64,000 nucleotides of DNA from an uncultured Pseudomonadota bacterium (GCA_903838705.1 CAILZL010000015.1:34186-98185); one strand, 5' to 3'. Numbered from the stretch's first letter, positions 19,435 to 29,300 are shown. The notes: a model not told the origin generated them from the sequence alone. Numbers and translations: made by a program.

Positions 19435-20196
19435 TTATTCCAGATAACCGCGCAGCCGGGTTTCCAGTGTGCGGGGGTTTTCGCCCTGCGCAATCGCAAT
19501 CAGTCCTTCGATAATCATCGCCCGTTGCTTGCTTTCTGACTGAATGACCTGCTTCAGCTTGTTAGCCATGGGCAGGAAAAAAAGATTGGCCAGACCAATG
19601 CCGTAGATTGTGGCTGTAAAAGCGGCTGCGATGCCCTTGCCCAGCTTGCTGGGATCGGCCAGATTCTGCATCACTGCGATCAGGCCCAGTACAGCACCGA
19701 TAATTCCCAGCGTTGGCGCGTAGACACCCATGCCTTCATAGACGCGCGCTGCACGCAGATCGGCATGTTCACGAAAATCCATTTCGACTTCCATGATGTT
19801 GCGGATATCTTCCGGCTCGCCGCCGTCCACGACCAGCTGCAATCCTTTTCGCAGGAATGGATCATTGACACTGCGCAGCATGGCTTCCAGTCCCAGCAAT
19901 CCCTGCTTGCGGGCAATGGCACTCCATTCAATGAATCGTCGAAGATGTTCCTGCTGCCGGTTCTGCGGAGGCTGGATGATCCAGCGCGCCATCTGCAGGG
20001 CATGCATCATCACCAGCCAGGGAGTCTGTACACAGATTGCAGCAATGGTGCCCAGCACTACTATTGTGAATGCCGCGCCGGACAGCAACGCAGTTATACC
20101 TGCGCCCTTGAGTACTGCACCCACCAGCAGGGAAGCCACGGCCAGCATCAGGCCGGCGATGCTCAGAACATCGAATTTACTGCTTGGTTTTGCCAT
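19435..20196 (-). CDS. motC: Flagellar motor stator protein MotC
   Basis: MotA-family proton-channel subunit of 253 aa. Hydrophobic segments lie near 10-30, 35-55, 150-172 and 180-205, the usual four-helix topology, with the cytoplasmic loop (about 60-145) carrying charged residues that act on FliG. Signature parts: GEPEDIRNIMEVEMDF and the third and fourth helices YAPTLGIIGAVLGLIAVM and AFTATIYGIGLANLFFLP. It forms a two-gene unit with motD. In relatives the che genes separate fliA from motC; here only 202 nt do. Confidence 0.93.
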   Translation of the reverse strand: MAKPSSKFDVLSIAGLMLAVASLLVGAVLKGAGITALLSGAAFTIVVLGTIAAICVQTPWLVMMHALQMARWIIQPPQNRQQEHLRRFIEWSAIARKQGLLGLEAMLRSVNDPFLRKGLQLVVDGGEPEDIRNIMEVEMDFREHADLRAARVYEGMGVYAPTLGIIGAVLGLIAVMQNLADPSKLGKGIAAAFTATIYGIGLANLFFLPMANKLKQVIQSESKQRAMIIEGLIAIAQGENPRTLETRLRGYLE

Positions 20197-20398
20197 CGTG
20201 GACTATTTATCGTCCAGCGCAGGCAAAACTTGCGCGCATTCTGCTCAGACAATCCAGCCTGGAAATGCCGCATTTTTGTGGGTTGGTTCACATACAGAAC
20301 CAGTCCCAGTGAATTAGTCAGTCCGCGCAGCAGCCCGATCAGCTCAATGTTTCAACCAGACAAGGCACCATCAAGCTAATAGCTACGATGCAACTCGC

Positions 20399-21205
20399 TT
20401 ACGCCCGGGCCAGAACCTGACGGCCAGCTCGCTTCGTCTTGTCCTGCTTCTGCTCTTCCCGTTCACTGAATTCACGACGATCCCGCCAGTCCGCAAGACG
20501 GGCCTTCAGACGCACCAATGCCTGACCATGTAACTGACATACACGCGATTCAGTCACTTTCAGTACGGCACCAATTTCCTTGAGGTTCAGTTCTTCATCG
20601 TAATAAAGAGACATGACCAGTTTTTCCCGCTCTGGCAGATCTTCAATCGCCAGAGCCAGTGCCTTGCGGAAATCCGCATCGACAATCTCACGGAATGGAT
20701 CAGCCTTTTCATCAGTCATGCGAGTCAGCGGTGATTCTTCATCACCCGCAGTTTCATTCAAACTGACCAGATGGCAGCTGGTTGCGTCCTGCACAACCTT
20801 GAAGTATTCATCCAGAGATACGCCCATGCGGGCCGCGATCTCGGTGTCCTGAGCTTCACGCCCCGTCTCACCTTCCAGCTCGCGTACTGCATTGGCAGCT
20901 GCACGCGCTTTGCGATGTACTGAACGTGGCGCCCAGTCCAGTTTCCGCAAGGCATCCAGCATCGCGCCTCGAATGCGGATACCCGCATAAGTTTCAAAAC
21001 TGGCACCACGGTCAGGACTGTAGTTGCCTGCTGCTTCCAGCAAGCCCAGCATACCGGACTGAATCAGATCGGCTACTTCCACTGAAGCCGGCAACCTGCC
21101 TGCAAGATGGTAGGCAATACGCTTGACCAGTTCGGCGTGTCGACGAACCAGTGCATCTGTACTCTGCGCAGGCAGGCAGGCCGCATATGCAGTTACTCCG
21201 TTCAT
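20399..21205 (-). CDS. fliA: Flagellar sigma factor FliA (sigma-28)
   Basis: Alternative sigma factor for late flagellar genes. In the 268-aa protein: region 2 with LIQSGMLGLLEAAGNYSPDR and FETYAGIRIRGAMLDALR; region 3 with GVSLDEYFKVV; and region 4 with LPEREKLVMSLYYDEELNLKEIGAVL and VTESRVCQLH, the -35 binding helix-turn-helix. The C-terminus is about 25-30 residues longer than E. coli FliA and is rich in K, R, E and Q. It overlaps fleN by 4 nt. Matching sigma-28 promoters precede fliC and flgM, and its anti-sigma factor is FlgM at 57409. Confidence 0.95.
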   Translation of the reverse strand: MNGVTAYAACLPAQSTDALVRRHAELVKRIAYHLAGRLPASVEVADLIQSGMLGLLEAAGNYSPDRGASFETYAGIRIRGAMLDALRKLDWAPRSVHRKARAAANAVRELEGETGREAQDTEIAARMGVSLDEYFKVVQDATSCHLVSLNETAGDEESPLTRMTDEKADPFREIVDADFRKALALAIEDLPEREKLVMSLYYDEELNLKEIGAVLKVTESRVCQLHGQALVRLKARLADWRDRREFSEREEQKQDKTKRAGRQVLARA

Positions 21206-22083
21206 CGCACCACCTCAAGATGTACAGCAGGCCGCCTGACCAGACGTTCAACAAAAAACTCCAGATTGCCACGCGGCCCCTCCGGAATGGGCCATTTATC
21301 TGCTTGAAGCGCCAGCTTCTTGAATGCCTGCGCCGCAGGACTCACCGGATACGCATCAATCACCGGGCGTTGCTCACGGATCGCACGTTTCAGCTGACGG
21401 TCTTCCGGAACTTCACCGGCATATTCGAGAACCACATCCAGAAAGCGATTGGTAACCCGCTCCAGTTTCTTGAACAGACTCAGGCCATCGCCCGGTTTAC
21501 TGCACTGATTACTCAACACCTGGAAGGTACGCACACCATGCTGGCGGCTGAGCACTTTGATCAGCGCGTAAGCATCAGTAATTGAAGCCGGTTCATCGCA
21601 TACAACAACCAGTACAGACTGTGCCGCCTGGGAAAACTGAATCACGCTGTGCGCGATGCCCGCTGAGGTATCGACGATCATCACATCCAGTCTTCTGGCC
21701 AGATTGCTGAATGCCTGCACGATATGCAGATGTTCCTGTGCAGACATATTGGCCAGTCGGGCAATACCTGATGCACCCGGTACCACATGAAAACCTGACT
21801 CCGCTTCGACAACCGCCTCTTCAAGTGAACAAGTTCCGTCGATAACCTGTGCAAGGGTATTCTTCGGCGTCAGGCCAAGCAGCACATCGACATTTGCCAG
21901 CCCCAGATCACCATCGAGCAACAATACCCGCTTGCCGGATGCGCTCATGGCGCTGGCAAGATTGATAGCGACGGTTGTCTTGCCGACACCACCCTTGCCA
22001 CCCGTGACAGCAATTACCTGAACCGGCCCGGGCAGCAATGAACGCTGTTCTGTCTTATTGTTGATGCGTCTAGGCAAGGGCAT
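21202..22083 (-). CDS. fleN: Flagellar number regulator FleN (FlhG), MinD/ParA-like ATPase
   Basis: ATPase that limits flagellar number, acting with FlhF and, in Pseudomonas, antagonising FleQ. The ATG at 22083 is preferred because GGAGGAG lies upstream; the frame overlaps flhF by 14 nt. The 293-aa protein has the deviant Walker A GGKGGVGKT (28-36), LLLDGDLGLANVDVLLGL, and the Walker B region VMIVDTSAGIA. A 20-residue basic N-terminal stretch precedes the P-loop; in other species it carries the FlhF-stimulating DQAxxLR motif, which I do not see clearly here. Confidence 0.94.
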   Translation of the reverse strand: MPLPRRINNKTEQRSLLPGPVQVIAVTGGKGGVGKTTVAINLASAMSASGKRVLLLDGDLGLANVDVLLGLTPKNTLAQVIDGTCSLEEAVVEAESGFHVVPGASGIARLANMSAQEHLHIVQAFSNLARRLDVMIVDTSAGIAHSVIQFSQAAQSVLVVVCDEPASITDAYALIKVLSRQHGVRTFQVLSNQCSKPGDGLSLFKKLERVTNRFLDVVLEYAGEVPEDRQLKRAIREQRPVIDAYPVSPAAQAFKKLALQADKWPIPEGPRGNLEFFVERLVRRPAVHLEVVR

Positions 22084-23260
22084 GCGCCACTCCTCCAAAT
22101 CTCATTGTTAATAGTTCAGCGTCCGTGTTGGCACCACTGCGTCGTGCCAGCTCGACAGCCCGTGCGATCAGACGATGTGCACGGGCCGGCAACAGATCTT
22201 CAGGGATGGATTGACCTTCACTGGTATAAGCCAGTGGCAACCCATGCTTCACCAGTACTGATATCGAACCACCCAGACTGGTGGCCTCATCCAGCTTGGT
22301 AAGTACACATGACTTTGGATTCAGCACGGCAAAACCGTGGAAAGTTTCTTCCAGCGATCCGGCCTGAGTACTCGCTGAAATCACCAGCGAAACTTCCAGC
22401 TGTGAGTGCGCTGCGGACAGTGACTTGAATTCAGTCACCAGACGCTCGTCCCGCTGACTGAGACCAGCGGTATCAATCAGTATCAATCTGCGTTGCGAAG
22501 CATGATCACCGGCACTCAGGTTGTTCAGTACAGCAGGCAGATCCGCAATACGGTCCAGACAGTAGGTCGGCACACCCAGCAGGCGTCCCAGATTCTGTAT
22601 CTGGTCATGCGCACCGATACGCACCGTGTCGGTTGAAATCATCACCATATTCGCCGCACCGTTCTGCAATACCCAGCGCGCTGCCAGCTTGGCAATCAGG
22701 CTGCTCTTACCGACACCGGTTGGCCCTACAAACGCCACCATGCCGCCGTTATCCAGCCAGCGCTGCTCATCAACACGGATCTGCTTTGCAATCATGGCCA
22801 GGGCCATGCGCTGTGCCGCCTGCCATTCCAGACGCGCAGGAATTTGTGACACCACATCCAGCACCAGCGAATGTGAAAAACCCAGCTGGGTCAGCTCTTT
22901 CAGCATCGCAGTCTGCAAAGGTGCACGTCGATTCAGATCATTCCATGCCAGCGTGGCCAGCTGCGTTTCAAGCATTCGGCGCAACGTAACCAGCTCGGAA
23001 CTCAACTCGGCGTTATTACCAGCATCAGAGTGTGCAGCGAAATGGGTGTCTTCGCGCTGTGTCAGCCAGCCATGAGTATCAGAACTGGCAGCAGTTGCGG
23101 TCTGCACAGGTGATTCCGAATCAAAATCCACCGCAGCCACCACCTCAACACCATTATCGGTACGACGTGATGACATGATGATGGCATCAGGTCCCTGTGC
23201 CTCACGCACCTGCTTTAAAGCCTGACGCATGTCTTTCGCATAGTAGTGACGGATTTTCAT
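22070..23260 (-). CDS. flhF: Flagellar biosynthesis GTPase FlhF
   Basis: SRP-family GTPase that places the flagellum at the pole. The ATG at 23260 is used instead of an in-frame TTG two codons upstream. The 396-aa protein has a basic B domain (MKIRHYYAKDMRQALKQV), a variable linker, and an NG GTPase domain from about 120: P-loop GPTGVGKS (179-186), STDTVRIGAHDQ, LIDTAGLSQRDERL and LTKLDEATSLGG. The operon order flhA-flhF-fleN-fliA is standard for polar flagellates. Confidence 0.95.
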   Translation of the reverse strand: MKIRHYYAKDMRQALKQVREAQGPDAIIMSSRRTDNGVEVVAAVDFDSESPVQTATAASSDTHGWLTQREDTHFAAHSDAGNNAELSSELVTLRRMLETQLATLAWNDLNRRAPLQTAMLKELTQLGFSHSLVLDVVSQIPARLEWQAAQRMALAMIAKQIRVDEQRWLDNGGMVAFVGPTGVGKSSLIAKLAARWVLQNGAANMVMISTDTVRIGAHDQIQNLGRLLGVPTYCLDRIADLPAVLNNLSAGDHASQRRLILIDTAGLSQRDERLVTEFKSLSAAHSQLEVSLVISASTQAGSLEETFHGFAVLNPKSCVLTKLDEATSLGGSISVLVKHGLPLAYTSEGQSIPEDLLPARAHRLIARAVELARRSGANTDAELLTMRFGGVAHALA

Positions 23261-23351
23261 GGGCAACCACCCATGAATCCGCTGCGTGGACGCATGCCGG
23301 AACAGATCTGATCACATACTGCAATCGTTGTCATAAAGGACTTGCTCAATT

Positions 23352-25463
23352 TCAATTCCGTCCTACCGTGCCGATCAGCCGCACCTTGCGACTGTCAGGA
23401 ATTTCATTCCAGGCCAGAACATGCAGACTGGGTACTGCCGAGCGAACAAATCGCGACATCGCCACTCGCAGCTGCGGTGGCACCAGCAGAACCGCAGGCT
23501 TGCCGGCGGTTTCTTGACGCTGCGCACTCTCCGTCAAACGACGCTGCAATCGTTCAGCCAGACCGGGTTCAAGCCCGGGATTGGCCAATGCGGTGGTGCT
23601 GTCGGCGCCATTCATGGCGCTGCTCAACAGCTGTTCGAGGTCTGAGTCCAGCGTAAATACCGGCAATTCCTCATTCATGCCGGCAATGTCCTGCACGATC
23701 TGGCGACCCAGCGCCACGCGCACCACCGACTGTAATATCTGTGGGTCCTGTGTCCGGCTGGCGTGTTCCGCCAATGTTTCGACGATTGTGCGCATATTTT
23801 TGATTGGAACTCGTTCTTGAAGCAGTAGTTGCAATACCCGTACCAGAACGCTCAGGGACAGCTGTTTTGGAATGAGATCTTCGACAAGTTTTGGCGCAAT
23901 TTTGGCCAGCGTGTTGAGCAGACTCTGTACTTCCTCATGACCGAGCAATTCATGGGCGTGCTGTTGCACGATGTGACTCACATGCGTAGCAATCACGGTA
24001 CTGGCATCCACTACGGTATAGCCGAGCGAATGGGCCTGATCCCGCATCGCAGGTTCGATCCACACCGCTTCCATGCCGAAGGCAGGATCACGGGTCTCTA
24101 TTCCGGCAAGCTTGCCGAACACCCGTCCCGGATTGATGGCCATTTCCCGATCTGGATAAATTGTGGATTCACCCACCGGCACACCGGCCAGATTGATGCG
24201 ATAGGCATTCGGTGCCAGTTCCAGGTTGTCACGGATGTGCACGGTGTGCACCAGGAACCCCAGATCCTGAGACAGCTTGCGACGAATGCCGCGAATCCGC
24301 GCCAGCAGATCGCCGCCCTGTGTCTTGTCAACCAGCGGCACCAGTCGATATCCGACTTCCAGTCCGATCATGTCTACAGGCTGGACATCATCCCAGCTCA
24401 GTTCACGATTCTCTGGTGAAACAACAGGCGCAGGTGCGGGTTTGGCTTCCTTATCATCCAGCAATTGTGCTGCAGGACGATGCTTGATCCGCCATGCCAC
24501 ACCGCCACAGATGGCGGCACCCAGCAGGAAGGCAAAATTAGGCATGCCCGGCACCAGACCCATGACGCCCAGCAAGGCAGCAGCCACCATCAGAGCACGT
24601 GGATTTCCGAACAGCTGTTTACCCAGTTCGCCACCCATGTCCTGAGCCTTGGACATGCGGGTTACGATGATAGCAACGGCAGTTGACAGCAACAGTGCCG
24701 GAATCTGTGCTACAAGGCCATCACCAATACTCAGCAGTACATAGGTCTTGGCTGCTGACGACAGATCCATACCGTGTCCCAGCATGCCGATAGCAATACC
24801 GCCAATCATGTTGATGAACAGAATCATGATGCCGGCAGTAGCATCACCTCTCACAAACTTGCTGGCACCATCCATGGAACCGAAGAAGTCAGCTTCTTCG
24901 CGCACTTCCTGACGACGTTTGCGCGCTTCATCCTGAGTAATCAGGCCGGCATTCAAGTCAGCATCAATGGCCATCTGCTTGCCGGGCATCGCGTCCAATG
25001 TGAACCGCGCACTGACTTCTGAAATTCGGCCGGAACCCTTGGTGACTACGATGAAGTTGATGATGGTCAGGATCATGAACACCACCAGACCTACGGTGTA
25101 ATTGCCGCCGATTACAAATGCACCAAAGGATTCGATCACCTTGCCGGCTGCACCGCCGCCTGTATGCCCATTAAGCAGCACCACGCGGGTTGAGGCGACA
25201 TTCAGCGCCAGTCGCAGCAGGGTTGCCAGCAGCAGAACACTGGGAAACACACCAAACTCAAGAGGACGGGCCACATAGAACACCGCCATCACTACCACCA
25301 GTGACAGCGCAATGTTGAATGTAAACAGTACATCCAGCAGAAACGGCGGCATGGGAACGATGACCATCGCCAGTACGGTCAGCACACCCAGCGGCACACC
25401 CAGTCCACTGCGTAACAGATCCTGAATGGAGAATGCCTTGGCGGAGGTGGCGATAGCGTTCAT
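23352..25463 (-). CDS. flhA: Flagellar export apparatus protein FlhA
   Basis: Inner-membrane export gate with a large cytosolic ring that docks chaperone-substrate complexes. At 703 aa it has the normal length. The first half holds eight predicted membrane helices. Between helices 4 and 5 is the FHIPEP signature, seen here as RISEVSARFTLDAMPGKQM followed by AIDADLNAGLI. The cytoplasmic domain begins around 330 and contains LGLEVGYRLVPLVD-type sequence. Downstream of flhB after a 36-nt gap. Confidence 0.96.
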   Translation of the reverse strand: MNAIATSAKAFSIQDLLRSGLGVPLGVLTVLAMVIVPMPPFLLDVLFTFNIALSLVVVMAVFYVARPLEFGVFPSVLLLATLLRLALNVASTRVVLLNGHTGGGAAGKVIESFGAFVIGGNYTVGLVVFMILTIINFIVVTKGSGRISEVSARFTLDAMPGKQMAIDADLNAGLITQDEARKRRQEVREEADFFGSMDGASKFVRGDATAGIMILFINMIGGIAIGMLGHGMDLSSAAKTYVLLSIGDGLVAQIPALLLSTAVAIIVTRMSKAQDMGGELGKQLFGNPRALMVAAALLGVMGLVPGMPNFAFLLGAAICGGVAWRIKHRPAAQLLDDKEAKPAPAPVVSPENRELSWDDVQPVDMIGLEVGYRLVPLVDKTQGGDLLARIRGIRRKLSQDLGFLVHTVHIRDNLELAPNAYRINLAGVPVGESTIYPDREMAINPGRVFGKLAGIETRDPAFGMEAVWIEPAMRDQAHSLGYTVVDASTVIATHVSHIVQQHAHELLGHEEVQSLLNTLAKIAPKLVEDLIPKQLSLSVLVRVLQLLLQERVPIKNMRTIVETLAEHASRTQDPQILQSVVRVALGRQIVQDIAGMNEELPVFTLDSDLEQLLSSAMNGADSTTALANPGLEPGLAERLQRRLTESAQRQETAGKPAVLLVPPQLRVAMSRFVRSAVPSLHVLAWNEIPDSRKVRLIGTVGRN

Positions 25464-25499
25464 GATGTGCCTTATCTGCTGAATGACGACATGATCTGG

Positions 25500-26615
25500 T
25501 TATTCCTGTACTTCAATGACAGGACGTTCCGGACGGATTGACTGGCCTTTATTGAAGGCACGCAGCTGGAAGATATAGGTCAGCACCTGTGCCACTGCGG
25601 TATACAGCGAAGCAGGAATTTCCTGACCGATATCCACACTGCGATACAGCACACGCGCCAGTGGCGGCGCTTCAAAAATAGGTACTTTGTTTTCAGTGGC
25701 GATCTCACGGATACGGGCAGCGACCAGATCGGTACCCTTGGCAATGACAATCGGTGCACGATTGCGCTGGTCGTCATAACGCAATGCCACGGCGAAGTGC
25801 GTCGGGTTGGTGATGATCACATCCGCCTTGGGCACATCAGCCATCATGCGCTTGCGGGCCAGATCCTGTTGCATGCGACGGATCTTGCCTTTGACTTCAG
25901 GAGAACCGTCGCTCTCCTTCATTTCTTTCTTGATTTCCTCACGTGACATACGCAACTGTTTTGCGTGCTGCCACAGCTGAATGGGCACATCAATCGCGGC
26001 AATCAGCAACATGCCACAAGCCAGCATCAATAGTGCATTGACACATAGATGGCCCGCCGTCTGGATAGAACTGGACAAGGTGTTGTTACCCATCGAAAGC
26101 AGATCAGCTGCATCCTTGCGTAATACTTTGATCGCGATGGCGGCAACTAATACAAACTTGAGAATGGACTTGCACAACTCAATCAGTCCATTGGCAGATA
26201 CCATGCGCTGCAATCCCGCCAGGGGATTCAGCCGCGAGAATTTCGGTGCCAAAGCTTCTGTACTGAAGTTCCAGCCACTCAAAGTCATGGGAGCAAGCAC
26301 CGCCGCAAGGAATCCTGCTGCAAGCACCGGCATTACCACCATAAAACCGGCAAAAGCTGCGTCCCCCAGAGCCGGCAGCATGGTCTCGATATCCATGCCG
26401 GGTGCAAACTTGAGTGACAGACTGGAACGCATCAGGTTTGCAAATCCGGAAACCATTCTTTCGCCACACATGGACAGGGCAACACAGCTGAACAATGTGA
26501 CTGCTGCGGCATTCAGGTCCCTCGAACGTGGTACTTCACCCTTGCGCCTCGCTTCCTCGAGGCGCTTGGGCGTGGCACGTTCGGTACGTTCTTCCTGGTC
26601 TGGTTGATCAGCCAT
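25500..26615 (-). CDS. flhB: Flagellar export switch protein FlhB
   Basis: Membrane protein that switches export specificity from hook to filament substrates. The 371-aa sequence has a charged N-terminus (ERTERATPKRLEEARRKGEV), four membrane segments (about 32-52, 88-112, 145-165 and 190-212) and a cytoplasmic domain. The autocleavage site NPTH is at 270-273 in the context ADVIITNPTHFAVALRY. The C-terminal tail is short. Sits between fliR and flhA. Confidence 0.96.
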   Translation of the reverse strand: MADQPDQEERTERATPKRLEEARRKGEVPRSRDLNAAAVTLFSCVALSMCGERMVSGFANLMRSSLSLKFAPGMDIETMLPALGDAAFAGFMVVMPVLAAGFLAAVLAPMTLSGWNFSTEALAPKFSRLNPLAGLQRMVSANGLIELCKSILKFVLVAAIAIKVLRKDAADLLSMGNNTLSSSIQTAGHLCVNALLMLACGMLLIAAIDVPIQLWQHAKQLRMSREEIKKEMKESDGSPEVKGKIRRMQQDLARKRMMADVPKADVIITNPTHFAVALRYDDQRNRAPIVIAKGTDLVAARIREIATENKVPIFEAPPLARVLYRSVDIGQEIPASLYTAVAQVLTYIFQLRAFNKGQSIRPERPVIEVQE

Positions 26616-26633
26616 GTGATGCGCCTTGTTCCT

Positions 26634-27416
26634 TTATCCCTGATTACTGACCAGCGAGGTGATCATCATCATTGCTGCATCGACCAGATGCATGAAACCA
26701 TTCTGTACCGATGACAGCCCCAGCAATATAACGATCAGTCCGAGCGCAAGAGCAGCCGGGAAGCCCACAGCAAACAGATTCATGGTAGGTGCAGCGCGAC
26801 TCATGACGCCGAAACCGAAGTTGACAATCAACATGGCCGCCAGCCCGGGCAAGGCCAGCATCAAGGCCCCTGAAAACAGGGTGCCGCCGAAATTAACCAG
26901 CATCCACAAACCATCATGTCCCAGGCCCGTCATGCCGATGGGCAGTAAGCTGAAACTCTGGGTAATCGACTCAATCAACAGCAGGTGACCATTCAGTGCC
27001 AGAGAGGTGAGCGTCACCATGATTGTGTAGAACTGACCCAGCACGGGTGTACTGGTACCGTGCAAGGGATCAACGCTCATGGCAAAAGACAGACCCATGC
27101 TGTTAGCCAGCAACTGACCCGCCATCTCCACTGCATCAAAAATGATCTGCAGGGTAAAGCCCATCGCTGCACCAATCAGCATCTCCTGCAAGGTGACAAC
27201 CAGACTGCCACAAGAAAACAGCTCGACCTTTGCAGGTACGGCAATCAGCGGAGCAAGCAGCACAGTAAGGGCCCCGGCAACAACCAGACGCACCCGATGC
27301 GGAATCAGTTTTGAACCGAATACCGGCGCGAGCATCAGGCACGCTGCAATGCGGACGAATGGCCAGAAGTACGTACTGATCCAGAGTGAAAACTGTGCGG
27401 CTGAAACATTGACCAT
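26634..27416 (-). CDS. fliR: Flagellar export protein FliR
   Basis: Core channel subunit of the type III export gate, together with FliP and FliQ. The 260-aa protein is almost entirely hydrophobic with several membrane segments. Typical parts are the N-terminal RIAACLMLAPVFGSKLIPHRVR and the central GFTLQIIFDAVEMAGQLLANSMGLSFA. It follows fliQ after 5 nt and precedes flhB by 18 nt. Confidence 0.94.
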   Translation of the reverse strand: MVNVSAAQFSLWISTYFWPFVRIAACLMLAPVFGSKLIPHRVRLVVAGALTVLLAPLIAVPAKVELFSCGSLVVTLQEMLIGAAMGFTLQIIFDAVEMAGQLLANSMGLSFAMSVDPLHGTSTPVLGQFYTIMVTLTSLALNGHLLLIESITQSFSLLPIGMTGLGHDGLWMLVNFGGTLFSGALMLALPGLAAMLIVNFGFGVMSRAAPTMNLFAVGFPAALALGLIVILLGLSSVQNGFMHLVDAAMMMITSLVSNQG

Positions 27417-27421
27417 GACAA

Positions 27422-27691
27422 TCAGCCCAGCATGCCGGGAATGCTCATGAATAATTCACGTGTGTAGCCGGTAATCAGCTGCAACATCCATGGACCGGCA
27501 ATCAACAGCGCCAGAGCCACACCCACCAGTTTTGGAATAAAAGACAGCGTGGATTCATTGATCTGGGTGGCCGCCTGGAAAATGCCTATCACCAGACCAA
27601 TGATCAGTGCCGATAACAGCAATGGCATGGCCAGCAGCAAGGTCACCTGCAAAGCGTGGCGCGCCAGTGACATGATTGTTTCTGGTGTCAT
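27422..27691 (-). CDS. fliQ: Flagellar export protein FliQ
   Basis: Small export-gate subunit of 89 aa, the usual FliQ length. The ATG at 27691 has AGGAA upstream and gives the family start MTPETIMSLARHALQVT; the longer frame to 27748 adds unrelated residues. Two membrane helices (about 17-40 and 55-75) flank a loop with ATQINESTLSFIPK, the most conserved FliQ segment. It starts 11 nt after the fliP stop. Confidence 0.95.
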   Translation of the reverse strand: MTPETIMSLARHALQVTLLLAMPLLLSALIIGLVIGIFQAATQINESTLSFIPKLVGVALALLIAGPWMLQLITGYTRELFMSIPGMLG

Positions 27692-27702
27692 GGGCTCAAT
27701 TC

Positions 27703-28467
27703 CTATCGGTAAAAGCTTGATGCAAGGGTACTGACTACCAGCGTCCATCCATCCACCAGCACAAACAACATGATCTTGAATGGCAGGGAGATCATCATCG
27801 GTGACAGCATCATCATGCCCATCGACATCAGTACACTGGCCACCACCAGGTCGATGATCACGAACGGGATAAAGATCATGAAACCGATTTGGAATGCAGT
27901 CTTGAGTTCACTGGTCACAAAGGCCGGTACCAGAATGCGCAAGGGGACTTCTTCGGGTGTGTTATAGGCCTGCTGTCCCGCAATGCGTACAAAGGTCGCG
28001 ATATCAGATTCGCGGGTCTGTTCCAGCATGAAGGATTTGAGTGGCGCCACCCCTTTTTCGAGTGCAACTGTTCCTTCCAGAGTACCTGCCATATAAGGCT
28101 GTACTGCATCAGTATTGATACGATCAATCACCGGCCCCATCACGAACAGAGTAAGGAACAGGGCCAGACCGATCAGCACCTGATTAGGTGGCGAAGTACC
28201 CGCACCAATCGCCTGTCGGAGCAGGGTCAGCACGATCACGATACGAGTGAACGAAGTCATCATCAGTACGATGGCCGGCAGGAAAGTGATTGCCGTCATC
28301 AGGATAAGAACCTGGAGAGTCAGCGAATAGGACTGGCCCTGTCCGGTTCCCTGCACAGTGATTGCAGGCATCCCGCTGGCCGCCCATACATCACTGACAT
28401 TCAATACCAGCAGCAACAGCACACAAGCCAATTGCAGCAGCGATCTGCAAGTCATCCGGCGCATCAT
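27703..28467 (-). CDS. fliP: Flagellar export protein FliP
   Basis: Export-gate pore subunit, 254 aa. A cleavable signal-like N-terminus (residues 1-29, ending VWAAS) precedes [20 protein letters not shown], typical of FliP. Other landmarks are [20 protein letters not shown], the periplasmic domain with [18 protein letters not shown], and the C-terminal helix pair with [17 protein letters not shown]. Its ATG overlaps fliO by 4 nt. Confidence 0.95.
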   Translation of the reverse strand: MMRRMTCRSLLQLACVLLLLVLNVSDVWAASGMPAITVQGTGQGQSYSLTLQVLILMTAITFLPAIVLMMTSFTRIVIVLTLLRQAIGAGTSPPNQVLIGLALFLTLFVMGPVIDRINTDAVQPYMAGTLEGTVALEKGVAPLKSFMLEQTRESDIATFVRIAGQQAYNTPEEVPLRILVPAFVTSELKTAFQIGFMIFIPFVIIDLVVASVLMSMGMMMLSPMMISLPFKIMLFVLVDGWTLVVSTLASSFYR

Positions 28468-28937
28468 GACATCCCCATGCTGCGCTTGAGCAGTGCCTTG
28501 AATGAAGGTGTTTCCTGTACATCACTTGCAGCAACACCCTCGTTACTGGCTTCAGCCTGATCATCAGCCTGATCATCAGCCAGCTCAGTCAGCAGACTGA
28601 CCTGCCCGGGTGCAACGCCGAGCAGCAGACGACGACCTTGTACCCGAATCAGCACAGCCCGCTCTTTCGCACCAAGACTCACTCCCTGGACTACTTCAAT
28701 GCTGGCCTGACCGCGCTGATGAAAGAATCTGAATTTACGCATCGCCCAGGCTGCCGCAAAAACCAGCATCAGCACGACCAGCATGGCAATGCCGACATGA
28801 GTGATACCCGCAGCACCTGAACTCGCCACAGCAGCCGATTTATCCGGGTCAGCAAATTTTCCAGCACCGGAAACCGTCTGTGAAAACCCGGGATTGATGG
28901 CGAGCAATCCGGCAATAATCGTTACGACTCGCATCAT
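28464..28937 (-). CDS. fliO: Flagellar assembly protein FliO
   Basis: Assembly factor for the FliP ring. The 157-aa protein has a cleavable-looking signal (1-19), a short periplasmic stretch, one membrane helix (about 48-68, [19 protein letters not shown]) and a cytoplasmic domain with [24 protein letters not shown], the FliO signature. A small in-frame duplication yields DDQADDQAE at about 119-127. It begins immediately after the fliN stop. Confidence 0.9.
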   Translation of the reverse strand: MMRVVTIIAGLLAINPGFSQTVSGAGKFADPDKSAAVASSGAAGITHVGIAMLVVLMLVFAAAWAMRKFRFFHQRGQASIEVVQGVSLGAKERAVLIRVQGRRLLLGVAPGQVSLLTELADDQADDQAEASNEGVAASDVQETPSFKALLKRSMGMS

Positions 28938-29300
28938 TTACTTCAACTTGAGAATGCGTTCTTGTGGACTGATGACATCGGTAAGACGGATACCGAACTT
29001 CTCGTTCACAACCACAACTTCACCATGCGCAATGAGCGTGCCATTGATGTAGACATCCAGCGGCTCACCTGCAGCCCGTTCCAGCTCTACAACTGAGCCC
29101 TGATTGAGTTGCAGCAGATTCCGAATCGGAATGCGGGTACGCCCGATCTCCATGGACAAAGTGACCGGCACATCCAGAATGACATCCAGATTGACATCAT
29201 GTCCGGTGCTATCAGCAGCGTTATCGCGCCGTCCCTCAAGCAGGGAGTCAGCACGCATATTTTCCATCTGTGCTACCAGAGCCTCTTCATTACTACTCAT
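28938..29300 (-). CDS. fliN: Flagellar motor switch protein FliN
   Basis: C-ring component. The ATG at 29300 is chosen over the TTG at 29306, with GAAGG upstream. The 120-aa protein has a variable N-terminal 35 residues and the SpoA domain (about 40-118): LDVILDVPVTLSMEIGRTR, LLQLNQGSVVELERAAGEP and VVVVNEKFGIRLTDVI. It is an ordinary FliN, not a FliM-FliN fusion. In other bacteria fliM lies immediately upstream; here only a 100-nt gap separates it from fliL. Confidence 0.95.
   Translation of the reverse strand: MSSNEEALVAQMENMRADSLLEGRRDNAADSTGHDVNLDVILDVPVTLSMEIGRTRIPIRNLLQLNQGSVVELERAAGEPLDVYINGTLIAHGEVVVVNEKFGIRLTDVISPQERILKLK

Noticed and set aside
19765..20379. Plus-strand frame of 204 codons opposite motC
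   Set aside because: It is antisense to motC, which has unambiguous MotA-family sequence.
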